Of a stretch of DNA of 64,000 nucleotides, positions 8,619 through 15,973 are shown one piece after another. A program made the translations under genes and the position numbers. The first letter of the stretch is position 1. Each line of letters begins with the position of its first letter. This DNA is from JBCBCP01 sp039817385 (lineage in GTDB: Bacteria > Pseudomonadota > Alphaproteobacteria > Rhodobacterales > Rhodobacteraceae): positions 248,001 to 312,000 of the forward strand of contig JBCBVY010000006.1 in the NCBI GenBank assembly GCA_039817385.1, written 5' to 3'. The notes below the pieces were generated by a model that worked only from the letters and a program-made list of their open reading frames with translations, made no database searches and was not told the DNA's origin.

Positions 8619-9715
8619 ACTGGCTCAGATACGCTCTTGCTTGGCTCGCCCTTGCCACTTCCGTCGCCGCGGGCCCGGTGCGCATCAAGGACCTTGTGGA
8701 GTTCGACGGGGTGCGCGGCAACGACCTTGTCGGCTATGGCCTCGTGGTCGGGCTGAACGGCACCGGGGATGGGCTGCGCAACGCGCCCTTCACCGAGGAG
8801 ATCATGTCCAACATCCTTGAGCGGCTGGGCGTCAACGTGACGGGGGAGCAGTTTCGCCCCAAAAACGTGGCCGCGGTGTTTGTCACGGCAAGCCTGCCGC
8901 CTTTTGCGCGGGCCGGGGGGCAGATCGATGTGACGGTTTCGGCGATTGGCGATGCAAAAAGCCTGCTGGGGGGCACGTTGATCATGACGCCGTTGAACGC
9001 CGCAGACGGGCAGATTTACGCGGTCGCGCAAGGCACGATAATTGCGGGCGGCGCGGTTGCTGAAGGGGATGCGGCCACCGTCACGCAGGGTGTACCGACC
9101 GCGGGCGTTATCCCATCGGGCGCGCGGGTGGAACGTGAAATAGACTTTGAGTTGGACAGCCTCACCGATCTTCGGCTGGCTTTGCGCGATGCGGATTTTA
9201 CAACGGCAGCGCGGATCGAGGAGGCGATCAATTCTGACTTCGGGCGTCCGGTAGCGCAAATGCTGGATTCAGGCACTGTCACGTTGAATATCTCCGGCAC
9301 GCGGATGGCCTCGGTGGCACATGCGCTGGGCCGGGTCGAAAACTTGCTGGTCGAGCCGGAGCGCAAAGCCCGTGTTGTCGTCGATCAGAGGTCCGGCACA
9401 ATTGTCATGGGCGAGGATGTGCGTATTTCCCGCGTGGCCGTGTCGCAGGGAAACCTGACGCTGCGCATCGAGGAGGCACCGGTTGCCGTTCAGCCAAACC
9501 CCTTTGCGCAAGGCGAAACCGTCGTTGTGCCGCGCACAAATGCGCAGCTGGAAGAGGAGCCGGGGATCGGGCTGGCGGAAGTCCCCGAAGGTACCTCCCT
9601 TTCGGAGGTGATTGCCGGGCTTAACGCGCTTGGTGTGGCACCGCGGGACATGATCGATATCCTTAAGAGCATTAAGGCAGCTGGTGCCTTGCATGCCGAG
9701 TTCATCGTCAGATAA
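8615..9715 (+). CDS. flgI: Flagellar P-ring protein FlgI
   Basis: Forms the periplasmic P ring around the rod, assembled with the FlgA chaperone. It has 366 residues with a signal peptide (about 1-20, ending near SVAAGP) and then the characteristic RIKDLVEFDGVRGNDLVGYG and LVVGLNGTGDG. The family C-terminus (GVAPRDMIDILKSIKAAGAL) is intact. It is the last gene of the flgE operon, and a 468-bp non-coding gap follows before the convergent fliP. Confidence 0.96.
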   Translation: MNWLRYALAWLALATSVAAGPVRIKDLVEFDGVRGNDLVGYGLVVGLNGTGDGLRNAPFTEEIMSNILERLGVNVTGEQFRPKNVAAVFVTASLPPFARAGGQIDVTVSAIGDAKSLLGGTLIMTPLNAADGQIYAVAQGTIIAGGAVAEGDAATVTQGVPTAGVIPSGARVEREIDFELDSLTDLRLALRDADFTTAARIEEAINSDFGRPVAQMLDSGTVTLNISGTRMASVAHALGRVENLLVEPERKARVVVDQRSGTIVMGEDVRISRVAVSQGNLTLRIEEAPVAVQPNPFAQGETVVVPRTNAQLEEEPGIGLAEVPEGTSLSEVIAGLNALGVAPRDMIDILKSIKAAGALHAEFIVR

Positions 9716-10183
9716 AATTTTGGCGCAGCTTTAAAGTATTTAACCCTGGCCTGCCGAGCCCATTTGCCGTTTTGCTCTGCCGCCGAAAGCCGGTCGTTTA
9801 GCCCGAACGGCTCGCAGCATTTGGCAAATGGTCAACCAGCAAGCACGCATATTGCACGGGGAAGGCTGCGCATGACGTCACATGCGTGCGACGGCCAATT
9901 AAAACACCCAGCGAAGCACAGTCTAATTGTCCAATCCCAGTCCCCGCCAGGTGGCGCGCCGCGGACGGATGAAAGTTGAGCACAAAATGAACATTGAATG
10001 GCGAATATCCCGGCAAAAAGCTGGCAAGCTGTTCTGGAACCTCAGCCATCCGGCGTCGTAGCGCGCCTAACTCGACATGACGTATCAGACCGGCCAGGAC
10101 ACCCTGATGAACAGGCCACTTTGTTTTGCGGCTGCCGCACCAAGATCAAATCGACTTGGCGGCCGAAAGCCCCTCTTGCTTTG
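9716..10183. other. 468-bp intergenic region between convergent flgI and fliP
   Basis: No convincing gene. The open frames here (for example 9764-9979 forward and 9798-10049 reverse) lack ribosome sites and family character. Visible structure: an AT-rich TTTAAAGTATTTAA near 9731; a perfect 9-bp inverted repeat CCATTTGCC (9760-9768) / GGCAAATGG (9823-9831); an inverted repeat CGCATG-N6-CATGCG (9869-9886) around ACGTCA; and a short palindrome TGCGGCTGCCGCA near 10129-10141. It is much longer than needed for two 3' ends, so it may hold an sRNA or a gene remnant. Confidence 0.5.
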
Positions 10184-10915
10184 TTAGAAGTAACTGCGCA
10201 CGAGGCTGCCCGCGATGAGCGCCCAGCCATCCGCTACAACGAAGAACGCGAGCTTGAACGGCAGGGACACGATCGCAGGCGGCACCATCATCATGCCCAT
10301 CGACATCAGAACGGCGGCAACGACCAGGTCAATAATCAGGAATGGCAGAAACACAAGAAAACCGATCTGAAAAGCACGGGCAATTTCTGACAACAAAAAA
10401 CTGGGGACCAGTACCGAGAGCGGCGCCTCGGGGGATAGCTGTTGACCAACGGTGTCGGGCCGGAGGTCGGCCATCGCGGTAAAAGTATCCGGATCCATCC
10501 GCGCCGCCATAAAAACCCGGAAGGGCTCAAGTGTGCGCAGAAACGCCTGCTCAATCTCGATCTCTTCGTTGGCAAGCGGCTGCAGTCCGCTTTGCCAGGC
10601 CTCGGTAAAGACTGGCTCCATCACGAAATAGGTCAAAAACAATGCGAGGCTGACGATGAGCATATTGGGCGGTGACGCTTGCAAACCAATCGCCTGCCGC
10701 AGGATCGACAAAACCGTAACCAAAAAAGGAAAACAGGTCACCATGATCGCAAGCCCGGGGGCGAGACTGAGCACGGTGACGAGCGCAAAGAGCTGAATGG
10801 CGCGCGCGCTGAGCGATCCGTCATCGCCCAGAGATATCGAGATGTCCTGCGCTGCTACCGGTGCGGCCATGAAACAAATCCAGACCGCCAGCGCGGCAAC
10901 ACCCGAACGCGACAT
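10184..10915 (-). CDS. fliP: Flagellar type III export gate protein FliP
   Basis: Core of the FliPQR export gate in the inner membrane. It has 243 residues. A cleavable signal peptide (about 1-23, ending PVAAQ) is followed by four membrane helices; LSLAPGLAIMVTCFPF and the C-terminal MGMMMVPPAIVSLPFKL are diagnostic. The previous gene's TAA is followed directly by GTG (10916-10918) and ATG (10913-10915); the ATG is preferred. Last gene of the leftward fliF-fliH-fliN-fliP unit. Confidence 0.95.
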   Translation of the reverse strand: MSRSGVAALAVWICFMAAPVAAQDISISLGDDGSLSARAIQLFALVTVLSLAPGLAIMVTCFPFLVTVLSILRQAIGLQASPPNMLIVSLALFLTYFVMEPVFTEAWQSGLQPLANEEIEIEQAFLRTLEPFRVFMAARMDPDTFTAMADLRPDTVGQQLSPEAPLSVLVPSFLLSEIARAFQIGFLVFLPFLIIDLVVAAVLMSMGMMMVPPAIVSLPFKLAFFVVADGWALIAGSLVRSYF

Positions 10916-10918
10916 CAC

Positions 10919-11212
10919 TTAGAGACCGGTGCCATCTTCAGAGACTTCGGTCAGGCGAACCACCAGCTCGCCGTTCTGCGCATCTTCTGCCTCTTCGAGT
11001 AGCCCGCGCGCGATTAGCTTGTCGCCGACGAAGAGTTCAACCGGGTCGTCGATGCGCCGGTCCAGCGTCAGCACGGTGTTGGCTCCGAGCATCACGAGGT
11101 CACGCACGAGCGGGCGGGCACGGCCGACGCAGACGGACACTTCGATCGGCACAGAGGTGAACGGGTTGTGCCCATCTCTTGCCAGCGCGGCGCGATCAAA
11201 TTCCTCAGCCAT
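10919..11212 (-). CDS. fliN: Flagellar motor switch protein FliN
   Basis: C-ring component (SpoA fold) that binds FliH at the export apparatus. The 97 residues end in the SpoA core: VPIEVSVCVGRARPLVRDLV, then LDRRIDDPVELFVGDKLIARG. AGGAGA precedes the ATG at 11210-11212, and the start overlaps the fliH-like gene by 8 bp. It is short but complete for the family. No FliM or FliG gene is present in this window, although FliN normally assembles with FliM. Confidence 0.92.
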   Translation of the reverse strand: MAEEFDRAALARDGHNPFTSVPIEVSVCVGRARPLVRDLVMLGANTVLTLDRRIDDPVELFVGDKLIARGLLEEAEDAQNGELVVRLTEVSEDGTGL

Positions 11213-11810
11213 GTCGTGTCTCCTGTTTCATTTCGTTAACTGCGGCGGTGAGAGCGTCTTCGATGTCCTTGACCAGCGCGGACATATCGACGTCTCGCTC
11301 CGCGCTTCCCACGCGCAAGCGCGCGGTCATGATCGATCCGGCGTCAATGGGCGTTACCGTCACGTTGAGGTCCGTTTCCTGGCTCAAGATATCTTCGACC
11401 AGATCAGCCGCTTCGGCGGACACCTCAAGCGCAATCGGCCCGTCAAGATTCGCGGCTGTCATTTGCTTGAGTTGCTCGGCAACATGCAGCGCAAGGCCGC
11501 CGCGCGCCATCGCAGGCAGCAGCGCCGAGGAAAGCTCGGTGAACAGAGGGCTGAGCGCCTCAAGCAGACAGCGGCGCGCTTCGTGCATCGTGAACGTTGC
11601 ATCCCGTAATACCTCGAGTACGCCTTCGCTTGATAGCGACGTGCCCTTGGCGTGCGCCTTGACGGCATCTTCCCAACCAGCGGCAAAGCCTTGTTCAAAG
11701 GCGGCCAGTTTCAGGTCCTCGATCTGCGTATCGGACAGACGTTTGCCGCTGCCCTGAGGCTGACGCGGCTTGCGCCCGCCAAAATCGTCATAGAGGTGCG
11801 ACGGAGCCAT
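11205..11810 (-). CDS. fliH: FliH-like flagellar export protein
   Basis: 201 residues in the FliH position between fliF and fliN. The sequence fits a FliH-type stator of the FliI ATPase: a charged N-terminus, an Ala/Glu-rich helical middle (LKLAAFEQGFAAGWEDAVKA) and a C-terminal alpha/beta domain (about 120-190). The start ATG shares its A with the fliF stop (TGATG). Homology to FliH is weak by eye; position and architecture drive the name. FliI itself is encoded 16 kb away. Confidence 0.7.
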   Translation of the reverse strand: MAPSHLYDDFGGRKPRQPQGSGKRLSDTQIEDLKLAAFEQGFAAGWEDAVKAHAKGTSLSSEGVLEVLRDATFTMHEARRCLLEALSPLFTELSSALLPAMARGGLALHVAEQLKQMTAANLDGPIALEVSAEAADLVEDILSQETDLNVTVTPIDAGSIMTARLRVGSAERDVDMSALVKDIEDALTAAVNEMKQETRHG

Positions 11811-13450
11811 CAGTGGTTTTCCTCCTTTTCTTCGAGCCAGCTGCGCAGGATTTCAACGGTTTCTTCTTGCCGCTCGCCGATCATGGCGCGCAGACGGTCG
11901 ACCGGGTCCGCCCCAGCGCCCATGCCCGCCCCACCGCCGTCGAAGGCAGGCATCATCGGCAAATCTGGGAGGGGGTCGGAGGACGAGCCGATCTCGCCCG
12001 TCAGCGGGGGAAGATCACCGCTGCCAATGTCCGGTGCGTCGGCAATGTCGAACTCCGGCGCGGGCAGGCCCGCGGGTGCTGTATCAGGTGATACAGGCGC
12101 GCGGGACAGAAGGGGGCGGACAACGAACAGGCCAAGGATCAGCGTCACGACAGCAAGGACTGCCATCTGGATAGCGGACATCAGGTCGACGGCGAAACTG
12201 TCAAGAAAAGAAGTACTTGCTTCGGTGCCGACCGTGGGCGTGCTTTGTAACTGCATAGACTTGATCGTGATGACATCGCCGCGGGCCTCGTCAAAGCCAA
12301 CCGCGGACGCGACCAATTCGCGCAAATTCTCCAATTCGGCCGCATCGCGCGGCGCGCTGATGATAGACCCGTCTTCGGCCGTTGTGGCGATGTCGTTGAC
12401 GAGCACCGCGACGGTCACGCGCTTGATCGCGCCGGGCGCACGAATGACCTCGCGTTCGGTCTCGGACACTTCGAAATTGACCCGTTCGCGCAATTCCTGG
12501 TTTTGCGAAGACCCGCCATCCCCGCCCGCCCCGTCACCGTCCGGCAAGTTGGAGGCCACAGTGACCTCGCCGCCCGCCGCTTCGGTAGACTGCGTGCTGC
12601 GTTCCTGCGTGTCGGTGCTGACTGCGACACGGCCTTCCGGGTCGAAGATTCGCTCGCGAATGGCTTCGCTTTCGGTCACGGTATCGACGCTGACCTCGAC
12701 AACGGCGTTGCCAAAGCCCACGCGTGCTTCCAACAATCGAGCCACCCGTTCGCGCAGCATCTGGGCCTTGTCGTCGCTGGCAGCAGCCGGAACGGCGTCG
12801 TCAGTTGCCCCCAGAAGGTTCCCGTCGGCATCGATGACCGCAACATCCTCGGGCGCGAGGCCCGATACCGCGGAGGCGACGAGAAAACGAATCGATTTGG
12901 CCTGGGCGGCGTTCACCGCGGCACCGCTGGGCGTCACCGCGACAGAGGCTTTGGGGGTCACGCCCCGTTGAAACGGGTTGCTGCCCGTGGTCGCGATATG
13001 AACACGCGCCATCGCAATGTGCGGGCTGGCGACAATTGTACGGGCCAGTTCGCCTTCTTTTGCGCGCCAATAGGCCGCGTCGAACATTTGTGAGGTGGTG
13101 CCAAAACCGCTGAGCGAATCAAGCAACTCATAGCCGCGGTTTGTATTGGCCGGCAGCCCCTCGCTCGCGAGCGTCATGCGCAGTTCATCGCGTTGTGCAC
13201 CGTCAACGAAGATGGATCCGCCGCGCACCTCATAGGCGGCGCCGCGCTGTTCAAGGGCGGCGACAACATCACCCGCCGCACCGTTTTCCAGCCCGGAATA
13301 AAGCAATGTCATGCTAGGCGCGCTCGCCATCCGCGCCATCGCGAGAACCGCCATGAAAATTGCCAGGGTCGCCCCGACCACCACGATTTGCCGTCGCAGG
13401 TCCAGCCCGGTCCAGACATTCAGTAATTGCTGCACAATCGCCTCCGCCAT
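11810..13450 (-). CDS. fliF: Flagellar MS-ring protein FliF
   Basis: Builds the MS ring in the inner membrane. It has 546 residues: membrane helix near 25-43 (IVVVGATLAIFMAVLAMA), ring-building motifs (LYSGLENGAAGDVVAALEQR, then SEGLPANTNRGYELLD), a second membrane helix near 450, and the C-terminal FliG-binding tail (MIGERQEETVEILRSWLEEK). I start it at the ATG 13448-13450, because the open frame upstream overlaps fliL and has no family character. The intact FliG-binding tail implies that a FliG is encoded elsewhere. A hairpin abuts the start codon. Confidence 0.94.
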   Translation of the reverse strand: MAEAIVQQLLNVWTGLDLRRQIVVVGATLAIFMAVLAMARMASAPSMTLLYSGLENGAAGDVVAALEQRGAAYEVRGGSIFVDGAQRDELRMTLASEGLPANTNRGYELLDSLSGFGTTSQMFDAAYWRAKEGELARTIVASPHIAMARVHIATTGSNPFQRGVTPKASVAVTPSGAAVNAAQAKSIRFLVASAVSGLAPEDVAVIDADGNLLGATDDAVPAAASDDKAQMLRERVARLLEARVGFGNAVVEVSVDTVTESEAIRERIFDPEGRVAVSTDTQERSTQSTEAAGGEVTVASNLPDGDGAGGDGGSSQNQELRERVNFEVSETEREVIRAPGAIKRVTVAVLVNDIATTAEDGSIISAPRDAAELENLRELVASAVGFDEARGDVITIKSMQLQSTPTVGTEASTSFLDSFAVDLMSAIQMAVLAVVTLILGLFVVRPLLSRAPVSPDTAPAGLPAPEFDIADAPDIGSGDLPPLTGEIGSSSDPLPDLPMMPAFDGGGAGMGAGADPVDRLRAMIGERQEETVEILRSWLEEKEENH

Positions 13451-13451
13451 T

Positions 13452-13468
13452 CCGGGCGCTCTGCCCGG
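13452..13468 (-). promoter_or_regulatory. Hairpin immediately before the fliF start codon
   Basis: CCGGGC-N5-GCCCGG is a perfect 6-bp GC stem with a 5-base loop. Its end lies one base before the fliF ATG on the reverse strand. No other clear ribosome site is visible, so the hairpin would sit over the translation-initiation region, with AGAGC as the loop. Regulatory action is inferred. Confidence 0.4.
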
Positions 13469-13494
13469 CGTACCCCAGACATGACGGATCAGGC

Positions 13495-13509
13495 TTAACA
13501 ATCGGTTAG
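13495..13509. promoter_or_regulatory. CtrA-like box (TTAA-N7-TTAG) between fliF and fliL
   Basis: TTAA at 13495-13498 and TTAG at 13506-13509 are separated by exactly 7 bases. The site lies in the 104-bp divergent region, 45 bp from each start, so one site could serve both operons. It deviates from the CtrA consensus in one base. Confidence 0.45.
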
Positions 13510-13554
13510 TGCCTCTCGGGCTATAGCTGAATCGCGAAAGCAAATGAGGACGCA

Positions 13555-14046
13555 ATGTCGGAAGACGCCGAAACCGAAGAGCAAAAGGCGAAAAAGCCTT
13601 CAAAGCTGCCGCTGATCCTTGGGGTTGTCCTCGCGCTGCTTGGCGGTGGCGGCGGGTTTTACGCTGTTTGGTCGGGCGTGCTATTTGGGCAGGACACGCA
13701 AACAACAGCAGCACCAGCGGCAGATAAAGGCCCGGAAGCTGTTCCCGACATCGCGTTTGTTGACGTGGACCAAATCGTCATCTCGCTCAGCCCGCCCGCG
13801 CATAACCAACACCTGATTTTTCGCGCAAAGCTGGAGGTGCCAAGCCAATACGCGGCGGATGTGGCGCTTCTGCTGCCGCGCGTCGTGGACGTTCTGAACG
13901 GTTATTTGCGCGCGCTGGAGCTTGGTGATCTGGAAAGCCCTGCCGCGTTGACGCGCTTGCGTGCGCAGATGCTGCGGCGGGTGCAGGTTGTGACGGGGCA
14001 AGGCAGGGTCAAGGACCTGCTGATCATGGAATTTGTACTGAATTGA
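13555..14046 (+). CDS. fliL: Flagellar basal body-associated protein FliL
   Basis: Single-pass inner-membrane protein that surrounds the stator. It has 163 residues: charged cytoplasmic N-terminus, one membrane helix (about 18-40, LPLILGVVLALLGGGGGFYA), then the periplasmic FliL domain with the conserved FVDVDQIVISL and the C-terminal VKDLLIMEFVLN. GAGG precedes the ATG. It begins fliL-DUF6468-motE-motA-periplasmic protein. A second FliL-like gene is at 22646-23131. Confidence 0.92.
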   Translation: MSEDAETEEQKAKKPSKLPLILGVVLALLGGGGGFYAVWSGVLFGQDTQTTAAPAADKGPEAVPDIAFVDVDQIVISLSPPAHNQHLIFRAKLEVPSQYAADVALLLPRVVDVLNGYLRALELGDLESPAALTRLRAQMLRRVQVVTGQGRVKDLLIMEFVLN

Positions 14047-14055
14047 GGAATTAAT

Positions 14056-14436
14056 ATGGATTTGATTGCTGATATTCTGCTCGCCGCAGGTGCGATTGGC
14101 GCAGCTTTCTATTGCTGGGTCCTCGGCCGCCGGTTGAGGCGTTTCAACAATCTGGAAAAAGGCGTCGGCGGTGCGGTGGCAGTCTTGTCGGCGCAGGTGG
14201 ATGATCTGAACAAGTCGCTGGCCGCCGCGCAGGAGACGGCGGGCGACTCGGCCGCTGTTTTGACCGCGCTGACTGAGCGGGCGGAGACGATCTCGCGCCA
14301 GCTGGAGTTGCAGATGGCTTCGCTGCATGATGTGGCGCAGACGCCGGCCGCCAAACCGCGCGCCGCCGCCCCGAAGGAGCCAAATCCCAAGCCGGTCGAG
14401 CCGATGTTTGTCCGCCGCGCGGGGACGGCCCAATGA
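14056..14436 (+). CDS. DUF6468-like membrane protein of the flagellar cluster
   Basis: 126 residues: an N-terminal membrane helix (about 2-24), a helical coiled-coil-like middle (NNLEKGVGGAVAVLSAQVDD, then LNKSLAAAQETAGDS), and a Pro/Ala-rich C-terminal tail. It fits the short DUF6468 proteins found next to fliL and motE in alphaproteobacteria; that family name is from memory and unconfirmed. GAGGAA precedes the ATG. It overlaps motE by 4 bp. The location between fliL and motE suggests a stator or motor accessory role; no activity is known. Confidence 0.65.
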   Translation: MDLIADILLAAGAIGAAFYCWVLGRRLRRFNNLEKGVGGAVAVLSAQVDDLNKSLAAAQETAGDSAAVLTALTERAETISRQLELQMASLHDVAQTPAAKPRAAAPKEPNPKPVEPMFVRRAGTAQ

Positions 14437-15035
14437 GCGGGAAGAACAAGCGCGTGCGGCGGCAGGGCCGCGGTGTCATCCTGATGCTGGCCAGCCTTCT
14501 GGCCGCGTCAGCGGGTGTTCGTGTCGCCAGTAGCGCGGGCGATGCGCTGCCCCTGTTGCCCGAACGGCTGAGCGCGCCGCCTGCGGCCGAAGTTGCGCCC
14601 CTGCCCCGCGCGAAAGAAGCGGGGCGGGCGGAAATGGCCTCCCTGCTCGAAGCCTTGCGGGTGCGCGAGGCGGCGGTGGAGCAGCGCGAAGCGGACATGG
14701 CGGTACGTGAAAAATCGCTCTCCGTCGCGCGGAAAGAGATCGAGCGGCGGATGGTCGCGCTAAAGGAAACCGAAGCGCAGTTGCGGGCGACATTGTCCCG
14801 GGCGGACACCGCCGCGGAAGATGACGTCGCGCGCCTGACCACGGTTTACGAGAACATGAAACCAAAAGAGGCGGCGGCTTTGTTCGAGGCGATGGAGCCT
14901 GAATTTGCTGCCGGTTTCCTGGGCCGTATGCGGCCCGATGCGGCCGCATCGATCATGGCAGGCCTGAGCCCGGAGGTCGCCTATACAATCAGCGTCATTC
15001 TGGCAGGCCGAAACGCAGGAGCGCCGAAAGACTGA
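14433..15035 (+). CDS. motE: MotE-like periplasmic motor chaperone
   Basis: 200 residues: N-terminal signal anchor (about 12-32), a long charged coiled coil (about 60-125, many R/E/A), then an MgtE-N-type helical domain (YENMKPKEAAALFEAMEPEF, then AAGFLGRMRPDAAASIMAGL). That architecture matches MotE of Sinorhizobium, the periplasmic chaperone of MotC. It overlaps DUF6468 by 4 bp and is followed by motA. The naming is by architecture and position. The likely client here is the periplasmic protein encoded at 15970-18156. Confidence 0.75.
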   Translation: MSGKNKRVRRQGRGVILMLASLLAASAGVRVASSAGDALPLLPERLSAPPAAEVAPLPRAKEAGRAEMASLLEALRVREAAVEQREADMAVREKSLSVARKEIERRMVALKETEAQLRATLSRADTAAEDDVARLTTVYENMKPKEAAALFEAMEPEFAAGFLGRMRPDAAASIMAGLSPEVAYTISVILAGRNAGAPKD

Positions 15036-15103
15036 CCGATGCAGAGGGTTTCTTAACGGCCTTCTGAAAGAAATTGACGCAAACAGGAATCACAGGAACT
15101 GCA

Positions 15104-15973
15104 ATGATCGGCCTGATCGGAATTGTCGTGATCTTTGTCATGGTCTTTGGCGGCTACCTCGCCGCTGGGGGCAAAATGGGGATCATCTTGAAGGCACTGC
15201 CTTTCGAGATGATGATGATTGGCGGCGCCGCCATCGGCGCGTTTTTGATCGCGAATAGTATTGCGGAAGTCAAACATACGCTTTCGGCGGTTGGAAAAGT
15301 CTTCAAAGGGCCAAAGTGGAAGCATGAGGATTACAAGGATCTGTTGTGCTTGCTCTTCGAACTGATCCGTCTGGCACGGCAAAACCCCGTCGCGATCGAG
15401 GAACATATCGAAGCGCCCGAGGATTCGAGTATTTTCAGCCGCTATTCGAAGATCCTCTCCGATGCGGAGGCAACGGCGCTCATCTGCGACACCCTGCGAT
15501 CGGCCTCAATGAATTACGACGATCCGCACCAGGTCGAAGAAGTGCTGGAGAAGCGGATGGAGGCGAACCTGCATCACGCCATGCACTCAAGCCATGCGCT
15601 GCAAACGACCGCAGACGCGCTACCCGCTCTTGGGATTGTCGCGGCGGTGCTTGGCGTTATCAAAACGATGGCGTCGATCGACCAGCCGCCGGAAATCCTT
15701 GGCAAGCTGATCGGTGGTGCACTGGTTGGGACCTTTTTGGGCGTTTTCCTCGCCTATGGCCTCGTCGGCCCCTTCGCTACGAAAGTGAAAGCGGTGGTAG
15801 AGGAGGATGCCCATTTCTACGGGTTGATCCGCGAAGTGCTGGTTGCGAACCTTCACAACCATGCGACCAACATCTGCATTGAGGTGGGCCGTCAGAATAC
15901 CCCGTCGCATTGTCGGCCCAGCTTCTCGGATTTAGAAGAGGCTTTGAAAGCCGCCAAGCAGAACGCGGCATGA
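15104..15973 (+). CDS. motA: Flagellar stator protein MotA
   Basis: Four-helix stator subunit paired with MotB. It has 289 residues from the ATG at 15104, which has AGGA upstream; an in-frame TTG at 15074 is less likely. The start MIGLIGIVVIFVMVFGGYLA is the typical MotA helix 1. The two functional prolines are visible as Pro174 (ALPALGIV) and Pro223 (VGPFATKV), and the cytoplasmic charged residues as Glu86 and Arg89/92 (FELIRLAR). It overlaps the next gene by 4 bp. It is 10 kb from motB. Confidence 0.95.
   Translation: MIGLIGIVVIFVMVFGGYLAAGGKMGIILKALPFEMMMIGGAAIGAFLIANSIAEVKHTLSAVGKVFKGPKWKHEDYKDLLCLLFELIRLARQNPVAIEEHIEAPEDSSIFSRYSKILSDAEATALICDTLRSASMNYDDPHQVEEVLEKRMEANLHHAMHSSHALQTTADALPALGIVAAVLGVIKTMASIDQPPEILGKLIGGALVGTFLGVFLAYGLVGPFATKVKAVVEEDAHFYGLIREVLVANLHNHATNICIEVGRQNTPSHCRPSFSDLEEALKAAKQNAA

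Noticed and set aside
9764..10049. Open frames on both strands between flgI and fliP
   Set aside because: No ribosome site, no family character and atypical composition; treated as non-coding.
13451..13714. N-terminal extension of the fliF frame by 88 codons
   Set aside because: It overlaps fliL and the divergent control region and has no FliF character; the ATG at 13448-13450 begins the recognisable protein.
15053..15067. TTAA-N7-CTGA before motA
   Set aside because: Only one good half-site, and motA is probably read from the fliL promoter.
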